The position numbers and the translations under genes are program-made. A stretch of DNA of 64,000 bases from a virus. Of the stretch, positions 39,525 through 47,547 are shown piece by piece. Each line of letters starts with the position of its first letter. Position 1 is the stretch's first letter. The notes below the pieces were generated by a model. That model did not search any database. It was not told the DNA's origin and saw nothing but the letters and a program-made list of their open reading frames with translations. The stretch spans positions 248,001-312,000 of the IMG/VR virus record IMGVR_UViG_3300044957_000763. One strand, written 5' to 3'.

Positions 39525-39567
39525 GTCGACACTTATAGTGTCAAATATGATATAATCTGGTTGTTCT

Positions 39568-39840
39568 ATGGAAGTGCACCTTAAAAAGCCACATCTCATC
39601 GTTCTCTGCCAAGCATTTGATGGCGATAGCATTCTATCGCCAGATATCACTCATTTTTACTGGAGGCGCCGGCAAACGAAATTGAAACCTGGAGACTTCG
39701 CAATTTTGTTTGAAACGGGTCTAATGGAGTGGATTGACGGATTGGACTTTGGCCAATCTTCAAGCGAGGGAGTCATTACACCAGCCGGGAAAGAACTGGT
39801 TGAAGAACTTGGATTGTGCACGTATGCATACTCCAAATGA
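39568..39840 (+). CDS. Hypothetical protein, 90 aa
   Basis: Preceded by TATAAT (39551-39556) with 11 nt to the ATG, so a leader of about 5 nt. Small alpha/beta protein. The next gene's promoter lies within and after its end. No family recognised. Confidence 0.65.
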   Translation: MEVHLKKPHLIVLCQAFDGDSILSPDITHFYWRRRQTKLKPGDFAILFETGLMEWIDGLDFGQSSSEGVITPAGKELVEELGLCTYAYSK

Positions 39841-39875
39841 GTATGCAATGCGCAAAGATATGGTATCATACCATC

Positions 39876-40190
39876 ATGAAACACACAGCGCATGTTTTGA
39901 ACGACGAGGGTGATATTGTTTTAACATGGGACCCAAAGATTCGTGAAGACCGAGAAAACATGAAGCAAATATTTGCGACATTCATCGAACAGGGTTATGA
40001 AGCGTATGCAGTCAGTGAAAAGCCATCCAAACTAGATGCAATGCTTGGTGTCGAGTACGTAAAAACCAAGCAAGTGTTTGACCTTGATGCAACTATTGGC
40101 AAGCTGATTATGCGCAAGAAGGTGGTAATCGCTCCTGCCACTGTTCATGGCGGATACCCCAAGTCAGGAATGAATCAAGGACGCCTATAA
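39876..40190 (+). CDS. Hypothetical protein, 104 aa
   Basis: TATCAT lies 6 nt before the ATG, so the longer frame from 39816 is rejected. It contains an internal KPSKLDAMLG segment similar to the LD tail. The stop overlaps the next start by one base. Confidence 0.65.
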   Translation: MKHTAHVLNDEGDIVLTWDPKIREDRENMKQIFATFIEQGYEAYAVSEKPSKLDAMLGVEYVKTKQVFDLDATIGKLIMRKKVVIAPATVHGGYPKSGMNQGRL

Positions 40191-41125
40191 TGCGCAAACC
40201 AGCACTTAGTAAAACCAACCGAGTCAAGCAGAGGCCGAACAAACCGATTGAACTAGATGTTGAACTCCACCCCCCAATCAGCACCGTGACTGAGAACGAG
40301 TTGGAGTTTCCACACGACAGGTGTGAAATGGTTCGCACACCGCAAGAATGGCACCAAGAACATTTTCAATTCATGGAGCATACTCATGGGTTGTGCTCAA
40401 ATATAGAAGAAGCTGAAGAACTTGAAGCCGTAGTGTATTTTGACCACGCACACGTTCGTGTGGTTTTCTGTTGCACACATTGTCTTGAAATGGTGCCTTG
40501 GGTCGGTGAAATGTTTGGCAGAACACACGTTTGTACTAATTGCAATGCAAATATGACCGGAGAACAAGCGTGTCGTGCAGCATATCTTGCGCTTTTAGGC
40601 ATCAGGCACCCGAACTGCACATTAAACGAACAAGACTTCAAATCTAAGACAGACAACCTAGACCCATATGCTTTTGTTGAACAATACGTTTCGTTTGTTG
40701 AATTGTGTATTAACGACAGAAACACAGCCGAACGACGCGCTTTGAATCTAATGAAACACTTATTCGGTGAGCGTGTATATAATCAGATTGTCAACAACGG
40801 TGAAACATGGGTTAAGGGCGCAGACGGTATGTATTATCGTTTGTTTTGGAGCCGGCACGGCAATGTCGCGGTATATGAATACCGATACAAAACCCAAGCA
40901 GCAAAAGCAGGAAAAGCCTGGAAGCCAGTGGCGGCATACTGCGGCCACTTCGGTGAAAACTACCCAATCAGTGACCAGATTATTGCACAAATTTGTATGC
41001 TGAAAACAGACCCGAATAGGTACATCAATCAAGCCAACAAGGTGCAAGACGAACACTTGTCAAATTGCGGGCCCGAAGTTTTGCACAAAGCAATGATGGA
41101 TAAAATCATGGCAATACAGATTTGA
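40190..41125 (+). CDS. Zinc-ribbon protein, 311 aa
   Basis: A CCTHC ... CTNC pair (about residues 92-118) forms a likely zinc ribbon. The rest has no recognised domain. TAATG overlap with the upstream gene indicates coupling. Function unknown. Confidence 0.7.
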   Translation: MRKPALSKTNRVKQRPNKPIELDVELHPPISTVTENELEFPHDRCEMVRTPQEWHQEHFQFMEHTHGLCSNIEEAEELEAVVYFDHAHVRVVFCCTHCLEMVPWVGEMFGRTHVCTNCNANMTGEQACRAAYLALLGIRHPNCTLNEQDFKSKTDNLDPYAFVEQYVSFVELCINDRNTAERRALNLMKHLFGERVYNQIVNNGETWVKGADGMYYRLFWSRHGNVAVYEYRYKTQAAKAGKAWKPVAAYCGHFGENYPISDQIIAQICMLKTDPNRYINQANKVQDEHLSNCGPEVLHKAMMDKIMAIQI

Positions 41126-41132
41126 TTCATGG

Positions 41133-41138
41133 TATACT
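41133..41138 (+). promoter_or_regulatory. -10 box of a leaderless promoter
   Basis: TATACT, 6 nt before the ATG at 41145. Confidence 0.7.
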
Positions 41139-41144
41139 TTGGGT

Positions 41145-41756
41145 ATGAAGGTGTTTTTTACATCAGACACTCATCTTGGGGACACCAGATTCAGCGTGAT
41201 GAATCGCCCAGGATTCAAAGATGCCCAATCAATGGTTGACCACTTGGTAGAACTTCACAACTCAATTGTTTCGCCAGAAGACCTTGTTTATCATATTGGA
41301 GACGTGTGCTATGACCAAGCACCAGAGTTCTTGCCGCAGATTGACCGATTTAATGGCGCGAAGATTTTGTTGCGCGGCAATCATGACCGAGTATTTACAG
41401 ACGAACAGCTTAAACCTTATTTTACGCGAATCTACGCAGAGGGTGAGGGTGTTGAAGTTGAAGCAAATGGCATACCGTGCTATGCTGTCCATTACCCGCA
41501 CATGGGGGTCAATGACCGGTTCAATCTAACTGGGCACATTCATAGTGCTTGGCGATTCCAGCTCAATACGATGAATGTTGGAGTGGATGTCAACCATTAT
41601 CGACCAACTTCCGCCGATGACATTCCGAGAGTACTCAAGGCAATCACTGAATTCTACGATGATGATGTATGGGTGGCTTACGCCGAGTGCAACAAACGAT
41701 ACCAAAACGTGCGCGGCAAGAAAGGCAATCGTGTCGCAGAGTATCATAACCGATAA
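41145..41756 (+). CDS. Calcineurin-like metallophosphoesterase
   Basis: A 203-aa protein with SDTHLGD (metal-binding D-x-H), HIGDVCYD (G-D), LRGNHDR (G-N-H-D), AVHYPH and GHIHS, the full set of metallophosphoesterase ligands. It hydrolyses phosphomonoesters or diesters; substrate not predictable. Leaderless start chosen over an ATG 6 nt earlier. Confidence 0.9.
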   Translation: MKVFFTSDTHLGDTRFSVMNRPGFKDAQSMVDHLVELHNSIVSPEDLVYHIGDVCYDQAPEFLPQIDRFNGAKILLRGNHDRVFTDEQLKPYFTRIYAEGEGVEVEANGIPCYAVHYPHMGVNDRFNLTGHIHSAWRFQLNTMNVGVDVNHYRPTSADDIPRVLKAITEFYDDDVWVAYAECNKRYQNVRGKKGNRVAEYHNR

Positions 41757-41765
41757 CAAACGTGG

Positions 41766-41771
41766 TATACT
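41766..41771 (+). promoter_or_regulatory. -10 box of a leaderless promoter
   Basis: TATACT, 6 nt before the ATG at 41778. Confidence 0.7.
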
Positions 41772-41777
41772 AAAGAC

Positions 41778-42245
41778 ATGAAAGGCAAAAGTTTTTCAGA
41801 CCATATCATTCCAATGGAGCTAACCACCTATTGGACAATCATGCCAAAGGACACCAACTATATGTTTCCACTGGTATTTGGCGGAGCGATGATGTCACAG
41901 GTCGACCTTGCCGCAGCCACACACACGCGCATGCTTCTGCATTGGACAGGTTGCGACAAAGCCGTTACTCATAAGGCCAACATATTGTTCTCGGCACCTT
42001 CGTATGCCGGCGACACCATCAGGTTCGATTCAAAATTAGTCGAAGTAAGAGACAACTCGCTTCGGTTTATTGTGGAGGTGTATCGCATCCCACTGACAGA
42101 CAACACTGTGCCAAAGCAAATCACCTATGAGCACATTGGCACTCACGAATTGGTGTTTGTAACCATGTCAGGTGAGAGTTTTACGCCTCATCGACTGCGT
42201 GATGTAATTCCTGCCGAAGTTTTGAAGACGATGGACAATGCTTGA
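41778..42245 (+). CDS. Acyl-CoA thioesterase-like hotdog protein
   Basis: A 155-aa hotdog-fold protein: MPKDTNYMFPLVFGGAMMSQVDLAAA carries the N-x-x-x-x-x-x-F-G-G-x-x-M...D pattern of YciA-type thioesterases, followed by strands VTHKANILFSAP and GDTIRFDSKLVEV. Expected to hydrolyse acyl-CoA esters. Such an enzyme is odd in a phage; membrane-lipid changes are conceivable. Overlaps the next gene by 8 nt. Confidence 0.78.
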   Translation: MKGKSFSDHIIPMELTTYWTIMPKDTNYMFPLVFGGAMMSQVDLAAATHTRMLLHWTGCDKAVTHKANILFSAPSYAGDTIRFDSKLVEVRDNSLRFIVEVYRIPLTDNTVPKQITYEHIGTHELVFVTMSGESFTPHRLRDVIPAEVLKTMDNA

Positions 42246-42750
42246 TGCACAGCAAGTATTAAACGAATACCTGCATAGTCCGCGCAGGGCGCTTGAGTTG
42301 ACTATCAACGTGCCATCGTTTAGCGTGTTTTTTGACCCGCGAAATGAGTTTGTTCAATGGATGAAAGAGTTTTGTGGCGACAAGACGGTTATTGACTGTG
42401 GCTGTGGCCGTGGTCAAACGATAGCTGTGTTGCGTCATGCTGGATTAGAGGCTGTTGGAATTGATTTGTATGGTGCTGAAATACCTCTCATCCGTGATAT
42501 TCATTTGATTAATGCTGTGTACTTTCCATTTAGTCCAGAAAACGTTGCACTGATTTGCAGACCATGTCGCGGCGAGTGGATTCATGCTACAATCTGCAAA
42601 GCTGTGGAGAGCGGTGCAAAGTGCGTGTATGTTGGCAAAGAAAGTCACTACGAAGAAGACCTTGAGCCTCTGCCATACAGGGTTGAAAAAGTGCTGTCTA
42701 GTGCCGGTATGCAAAACGAAACCGCTTGGGTCATAAGCAAGGAAGAATAA
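42238..42750 (+). CDS. SAM-dependent methyltransferase-like protein, 170 aa
   Basis: Rossmann motif I VIDCGCGRGQTIAVLRH and acidic motif AVGIDLYG (about residues 49-78) indicate SAM binding. Later motifs are weak, so the substrate is unknown. It overlaps the genes on both sides (8 nt, and TAATG). Confidence 0.7.
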   Translation: MLDAQQVLNEYLHSPRRALELTINVPSFSVFFDPRNEFVQWMKEFCGDKTVIDCGCGRGQTIAVLRHAGLEAVGIDLYGAEIPLIRDIHLINAVYFPFSPENVALICRPCRGEWIHATICKAVESGAKCVYVGKESHYEEDLEPLPYRVEKVLSSAGMQNETAWVISKEE

Positions 42751-43481
42751 TGCCTAATTTTTCAAGACTCTTGTGGATACGAGGTGTCAACTGGTCAGAG
42801 GACACTAAGCCGCTGTTGGTTGGTATTAGAGCTGGCATTGATAAAGATTACATGCATTGGTCTGCCGCTGACTCTTACACCACTTGGAACCCAGACGAAT
42901 ATGTAGTTGTCAGGGAGTTTGAATACTCTGGATATGACTCGATTGACGATGCCGAAGCCGAACTTAACAAAACTTATGCGCCAAAACCACAACCACCATC
43001 GGCCCGTCTGGGTTGGGTTTCTCCCAGTGGTGAATGGTATCCTTGTGGATATTGTTGCCATTCAGACTTAGAGTCATTGCTTGGAGAAATTTATTATAGT
43101 CAAACTTATCCCAATCTTGAAAATCGCGGATGGGTTTCTATAAAAGGCGGCGCACTTATTGGAGTGCGAGAAGACAACTGCCCAATCAGTGAAGACACCA
43201 AAAATACGGTGCGAAAAGTTGTTGAAGAGTTTGAACTAGCGGAATCACTTAACCCAGATATCAATTGGGATAATGTTCTACTAGCAAATCCAGAAGGCTA
43301 TCGCGAAGAGTCTTGGTTCACGCGGCCGAGCGAAATCTATGGAATCAAACAAGACAACACGTATGCGCAAAAATTGCGCGACTCATACGAAGTGTATTTT
43401 GGAGACTATCACAAAGAAGTCGCACCATTGATTACACCACCAACTCGAGTTAAGCGAGTTGGCGAACACCCAGGAGATTAA
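42750..43481 (+). CDS. Hypothetical protein, 243 aa
   Basis: The ATG overlaps the previous stop (TAATG). Tryptophan- and tyrosine-rich with one CGYCC motif (about residue 100). No family recognised. The following small gene begins 1 nt later with GGAG. Confidence 0.7.
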   Translation: MPNFSRLLWIRGVNWSEDTKPLLVGIRAGIDKDYMHWSAADSYTTWNPDEYVVVREFEYSGYDSIDDAEAELNKTYAPKPQPPSARLGWVSPSGEWYPCGYCCHSDLESLLGEIYYSQTYPNLENRGWVSIKGGALIGVREDNCPISEDTKNTVRKVVEEFELAESLNPDINWDNVLLANPEGYREESWFTRPSEIYGIKQDNTYAQKLRDSYEVYFGDYHKEVAPLITPPTRVKRVGEHPGD

Positions 43482-43482
43482 C

Positions 43483-43710
43483 ATGAAAAAAGCAGTAGTT
43501 GTATCGTTTAACTGGAATACCCGAGATATCAAGTTCACCGATTTTGAGGGCCCGGATGCCGGCTGGCAAGCCGAAGAGTGGGTCGACCCAAATTCTTTTG
43601 TGTGGAAAGATTTTCCTGCAAGCGAGGGTTGGACTCATATTCTTCACAAGAACGAAGAGTGCATGGAATCTGATAGCAAAGATTTAGTAGACTGGATTAT
43701 GAGATTATAA
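43483..43710 (+). CDS. Hypothetical protein, 75 aa
   Basis: GGAG with a 7-nt spacer before the ATG decides this start over a longer frame. Tryptophan-rich acidic protein. Function unknown. Confidence 0.65.
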   Translation: MKKAVVVSFNWNTRDIKFTDFEGPDAGWQAEEWVDPNSFVWKDFPASEGWTHILHKNEECMESDSKDLVDWIMRL

Positions 43711-43746
43711 ACAGCAGGCGCAAAGCCCAAAAAGTTCCACAATAGG

Positions 43747-43773
43747 TTGACACCTGTGATTGTGTGTCATAAT
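43747..43773 (+). promoter_or_regulatory. Promoter with TTGACA and CATAAT
   Basis: TTGACA (43747-43752), 15-bp spacer, CATAAT (43768-43773), 7 nt before the ATG of a 15-codon ORF. A second -10, TAGAAT (43813-43818), lies 6 nt before the SpoU start. Confidence 0.6.
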
Positions 43774-43780
43774 ACCAATC

Positions 43781-43828
43781 ATGGCACGAAAAAAGACTGG
43801 ATTCAAGTGTGGTAGAATAAACACATGA
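43781..43828 (+). CDS. Upstream ORF, 15 codons
   Basis: Encodes MARKKTGFKCGRINT; its TGA overlaps the SpoU ATG (ATGA). It could couple translation of the methyltransferase when transcription starts at the upstream promoter. Confidence 0.4.
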   Translation: MARKKTGFKCGRINT

Positions 43829-44373
43829 ACAAAGACCCTCGAAACGTCATGGACGTTTATAAGTATTGGTCTACAGATGCTATCTTGGCAGACTTAGACA
43901 CAAAGCGACACAACTTCTCTGTGTTGTGCGCCAACGTACACGGAGACTTCAATATTGGCACTGTGATTCGCAATGCCAATGCATTTTTAGCTTCTGAGGT
44001 CATGTTGTATGGCCGCCGCAAGTGGGACAGGAGGTCGGCTGTTGGCACCCAGAACTACACTCACTTCAAGCATGTCAGAGACATTGATGGTCTGGCAGAA
44101 ATTAAGAATGAAGCCTATGTTATTGGTGTAGATAATATTGATAGGGCAGAGCCTATTGACTTTGCAGAAATTCCAACTGACCGACATGTGGTCTTTGCTT
44201 TCGGTGAAGAGCAGGTTGGACTTCCACAGGAAATGCTTGATATTTGTGACAAAGTGGTCTATATTCGACAGTTTGGCAGCGTGCGCAGCTTGAATGTTGG
44301 AGTAGCATCTGGAATTGTAATGTACGAGTATTGCCGGCGACTGGATTTGTTGTCTGGACTTCAGCAGGAATAA
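43825..44373 (+). CDS. SpoU-family (SPOUT) RNA 2'-O-methyltransferase
   Basis: A 182-aa protein with the three SpoU motifs: NIGTVIRNANAF (motif 1), FAFGEEQVGLP (motif 2) and RSLNVGVASGIVMYEY (motif 3, the SAM-binding knot). These enzymes methylate 2'-OH in tRNA or rRNA. It is a short form without extra RNA-binding domains, near TrmH/TrmL size. With tRNA genes and RNA ligase in the window, tRNA modification is plausible. Confidence 0.9.
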   Translation: MNKDPRNVMDVYKYWSTDAILADLDTKRHNFSVLCANVHGDFNIGTVIRNANAFLASEVMLYGRRKWDRRSAVGTQNYTHFKHVRDIDGLAEIKNEAYVIGVDNIDRAEPIDFAEIPTDRHVVFAFGEEQVGLPQEMLDICDKVVYIRQFGSVRSLNVGVASGIVMYEYCRRLDLLSGLQQE

Positions 44374-44399
44374 CACAATTCCGGGTGTAAAAATACCAT

Positions 44400-45872
44400 G
44401 TGCGTTCAAAGACACAAGCCATCATACGTCTAGCGCAAATCTTTGAAGATTACGGGCTACATGCTACCGCTGATATTGTCGACGGTAGCATGTGGCGAAT
44501 TGCACTCGACTTGAGCGATGTTGCACCAGAACACGACGCAAGCAGGTTGTCGGAAGAAGAAGCATTGGAAGACATTAAAACCCAAGTGCGCGACGGTTTT
44601 GAATCATTGTATGGTACCAAAGCCATTGATGAATCAGTGAATAGTGTGTCTGACTGGGGCACTTCTTTTTGGATTATGCCTGATGGTTCTAGAATCGACC
44701 TTGGTTACACACATCACGATAGTTCAATATCGAATATTATCAGAGAACAAGACTTGCACGACCATCCTGCTTATAGCAAATTCATGGAATATGGCTCGTA
44801 TAAACTTATGGGCATGTATTTTGGAGCATTGCGTGTTTATTATGAAGGCGACAAGCTGTCTGTAACATCGAATGCGCAACCAACACCGGCGCAAATGTCA
44901 TCAATCGAATTTCTAATAGAACAAATCGAACCCATGATAGTAAAAATTGAACAAGAAAAGCTATCAGAAAGAACTGGTGGGCACTTAGGATATGACGAAT
45001 ATTCATCAGTTGCCGATTGGCGAGATGCTATTTTTAGAAAATCCAAACAAACCAATTTTGTTAAAACCGTTCAAGACATAGAAGATATTTCTGGTACAGG
45101 CTCTCAACTTTGGAAAAACATCGAGATGCGTAATCTTATACAACGATACCCAGGTGATGAAAATGCTAAGTTTAGACGCATGTATATGCGTTCTGCCAGT
45201 ACTCGACTTGCGAACAGAAATGAATACTACAAACAAGCACTTGAGGCTGGCCATAAAGAAATGTTCAGTGTGATTGAACCCGATGAAAATACAATAGAAT
45301 TCCACAATATGCACTCATTCTGGTTGTACCCTGATGGTCGATTAATGGACTTGGGCAAACAATGGCACGAAATGGCTTTTGATAAAGTAATGCATGAAAA
45401 AGGCCTCGACACCGAAGAAGAATTTGGCAATATGTATTCATCTAAAGATGGACCACATGAAATCATGAGCGATTATTTTGGTATGATTAGGTTGTTTATT
45501 CAAAACAAAAACATCTTGATAGTTACTTCATACCGCAGACCTACACAGATGCAAATTGACCAAATTCAAAACATATCACAAAAAAGCAACCGAGGAGTTA
45601 TAAAGATTGAACAATATGGTTATGTCAATGGTGGTCGACTGGTTACAAACTCTATGTCTAAATGGATTGAAGAACTTGACAAATATCGACCTGATTCAAA
45701 AGGTGAATCTTCGTATAATAAAATGCGCAATAACATTGGTGAGGTCGAGGAAGACGCCACTAATCAACCATACTGGAAGGCTAGGGAGCGACAAAACTTA
45801 GAAACAACATATCCTGGCCCGGAGAATGAGCAGTTGCGCAAAATGTATGAGAGGTCTGCTAGTTATGGGTAA
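44400..45872 (+). CDS. Hypothetical protein with internal duplication, 490 aa
   Basis: GTG start. Two halves repeat the same blocks: FWIMPDGSRIDLG and FWLYPDGRLMDLG; YKLMGMYFGALRVYYEG and HEIMSDYFGMIRLFIQN; RYPGDENAKFRRMYMRSAS and TYPGPENEQLRKMYERSAS. Each half has a further basic/helical N-terminal part. No known family. The end overlaps the next gene by 8 nt. Confidence 0.75.
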   Translation: MRSKTQAIIRLAQIFEDYGLHATADIVDGSMWRIALDLSDVAPEHDASRLSEEEALEDIKTQVRDGFESLYGTKAIDESVNSVSDWGTSFWIMPDGSRIDLGYTHHDSSISNIIREQDLHDHPAYSKFMEYGSYKLMGMYFGALRVYYEGDKLSVTSNAQPTPAQMSSIEFLIEQIEPMIVKIEQEKLSERTGGHLGYDEYSSVADWRDAIFRKSKQTNFVKTVQDIEDISGTGSQLWKNIEMRNLIQRYPGDENAKFRRMYMRSASTRLANRNEYYKQALEAGHKEMFSVIEPDENTIEFHNMHSFWLYPDGRLMDLGKQWHEMAFDKVMHEKGLDTEEEFGNMYSSKDGPHEIMSDYFGMIRLFIQNKNILIVTSYRRPTQMQIDQIQNISQKSNRGVIKIEQYGYVNGGRLVTNSMSKWIEELDKYRPDSKGESSYNKMRNNIGEVEEDATNQPYWKARERQNLETTYPGPENEQLRKMYERSASYG

Positions 45873-46206
45873 TAAATGTTCACTTGCGACAGATGGAATT
45901 TTGATGTTTGTGTGTCCTGGCTGTGACGAAGTTCATGGTATTCGTGTTGAAGGCGAACACTCATGGGGTTGGAACAAATCTATGGAGACTCCGACGTTCA
46001 CACCAAGCATTATTGTTACGCAAACACTATACGGACCCGACAAACTTCCATTTGGAAAATACAAAGGAGAATATCCTTGCGAGTCCACCAAAGCAGTGTG
46101 TCACTCATTTGTGACAGATGGTCAAATCAGATTTCTCGAAGACAGTTATCATAGTCTGGCAGGACAAACTGTGCCACTTCAAGATTGGGAATCAGCATTT
46201 GGTTAA
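45865..46206 (+). CDS. DUF6527-like protein, 113 aa
   Basis: MFVCPGCDEVHGI, WGWNKSMETPTFTPSIIV, CHSFVTDGQIRFLEDSYHSL and AGQTVPLQDW match the DUF6527 pattern, a small Cys/His domain common in phages. Probably metal-binding; function unknown. Start chosen at the ATG overlapping the previous gene by 8 nt. Confidence 0.75.
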   Translation: MGNKCSLATDGILMFVCPGCDEVHGIRVEGEHSWGWNKSMETPTFTPSIIVTQTLYGPDKLPFGKYKGEYPCESTKAVCHSFVTDGQIRFLEDSYHSLAGQTVPLQDWESAFG

Positions 46207-46239
46207 TTGTGGTACAAGTGGCTTATTTGTACTAAGTGC

Positions 46240-46245
46240 GATAAT
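46240..46245 (+). promoter_or_regulatory. -10 box of a leaderless promoter
   Basis: GATAAT, 6 nt before the MetAP ATG at 46252. Confidence 0.65.
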
Positions 46246-46251
46246 CAAGTT

Positions 46252-46995
46252 ATGCACGATGCACAAATACATGCAGGAAAAGTAGTCGCCGGCGCATTAC
46301 AATTGATGAAAACACTCACTGAACAAGGTGAGCGTAACACGCTTGAACTCAACAACGCTGCAGAAAAATACATGTTTGAGTACGACGTGTACCCATCGTG
46401 TAAAGGTTATGAGCCAAAGTGGAACTCATCCATGATTTATCAATATGGCACATGTATATCTGTGAATCATGAAATCGGCCACGGTCCACCAGCCGCAGAC
46501 AAAATGCTTGTTGACGGCGATGTGGTCAAATTCGATATAGTCGGAGCACATCAAGGATGGCACGTCGATGCCGCCATTACAGTCCCAGTAGGCAATATCT
46601 CTGACGAACGAGCAAGGCTCATAAAAATCACTAAGACCGCCTGCGCTATTGGTATTGAACAGGCTGTCCCAGGAAATACAGTTGGTCATATCACTCGCGC
46701 CATTGCCAAAGTCGCACTTGACAATAATCTTGGTATCGTTGTTGGGCTCAATGGCCACGGTATCGGACAAGCCATTCATGAATTACCAAACATACCAAAC
46801 ATTGGGACTGGCGGAAATGAGGTACTGAAAGAAGGTCAAACCATTTGTATCGAGCCAATGTTCACGCTTGGCTCTGGCGATAACAAGGTGCTAGAAGATG
46901 GGTGGACAATCGTTACCATTGATGGCAGTTGCGCGGCTCACTGCGAACATACCGTGTGTGTTCAAGAAAAACCATTGATTTTAACCGTGAAGTAA
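46252..46995 (+). CDS. map: Methionine aminopeptidase type I
   Basis: A 247-aa enzyme of normal type I length. Metal ligands: KFDIVGAHQGWHVDAA (two Asp), GHGIGQAIHE (His), CIEPMF (Glu) and CEHTV (Glu). Substrate-site His in NHEIGHG. It removes the initiator Met from nascent proteins. The leaderless promoter fixes the start; 15 codons of open frame upstream are not used. A viral copy could support processing of viral proteins. Confidence 0.93.
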   Translation: MHDAQIHAGKVVAGALQLMKTLTEQGERNTLELNNAAEKYMFEYDVYPSCKGYEPKWNSSMIYQYGTCISVNHEIGHGPPAADKMLVDGDVVKFDIVGAHQGWHVDAAITVPVGNISDERARLIKITKTACAIGIEQAVPGNTVGHITRAIAKVALDNNLGIVVGLNGHGIGQAIHELPNIPNIGTGGNEVLKEGQTICIEPMFTLGSGDNKVLEDGWTIVTIDGSCAAHCEHTVCVQEKPLILTVK

Positions 46996-47009
46996 TTTTA
47001 TCAATGTGC

Positions 47010-47015
47010 TATAAT
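47010..47015 (+). promoter_or_regulatory. -10 box of a leaderless promoter
   Basis: TATAAT, 6 nt before the ATG at 47022. Confidence 0.7.
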
Positions 47016-47021
47016 AACCAT

Positions 47022-47546
47022 ATGAAGGTTCTTAGATACGAAAATACCATCGAAGAGATTCTTGCAGAATCCGAATACCCCAAAATCTTTTTAGCCGGGC
47101 CTACGGTTCGTGGCAATCAACAACATCTTACATCGTGGAGATTTGAAGCCGCAAGTATCTTTGAGCGCATGGGGTTTGATGGCACTTTGATTGTTCCAGA
47201 GTTTACAGACCGTGCCGAGTCCGATTTAGGGAAAGACTGGATTGTCACCTGGGAATTCACTGGGTTAAAAAAGGCCGACTGCATTATGTTTTGGATTCCT
47301 CGAACTCGTGAACTTATTGGACTCACCACCAATTTTGAAATGGGATATTGGATGGGCAGGGAAAGGGACAAGATGGTTTATGGTCGACCCAATGACGCCT
47401 ATCGCATCAATTACCCGGATTTGATGTGGGTGCTCGATAGTGAAGATGTAGGCACCGGACAACCTACTGATATTTTCACAACTCTTGAGGACACCATTAG
47501 TGATTCCATTCGATTAGCCAATTATCGACATAACAAGAGTGGGTAA
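47022..47546 (+). CDS. Nucleoside 2-deoxyribosyltransferase-like protein (second copy)
   Basis: A 174-aa paralogue of 10706-11185. Shared blocks: KIFLAGPTVRG, VTWEFTGLKKADCIMFWIPR and LTTNFEMGYWMGR, then MVYGRP. The strand order and acidic W-E pair fit the nucleoside deoxyribosyltransferase fold. The two copies differ widely outside motifs, suggesting different substrates. Leaderless start. Confidence 0.8.
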   Translation: MKVLRYENTIEEILAESEYPKIFLAGPTVRGNQQHLTSWRFEAASIFERMGFDGTLIVPEFTDRAESDLGKDWIVTWEFTGLKKADCIMFWIPRTRELIGLTTNFEMGYWMGRERDKMVYGRPNDAYRINYPDLMWVLDSEDVGTGQPTDIFTTLEDTISDSIRLANYRHNKSG

Positions 47547-47547
47547 T

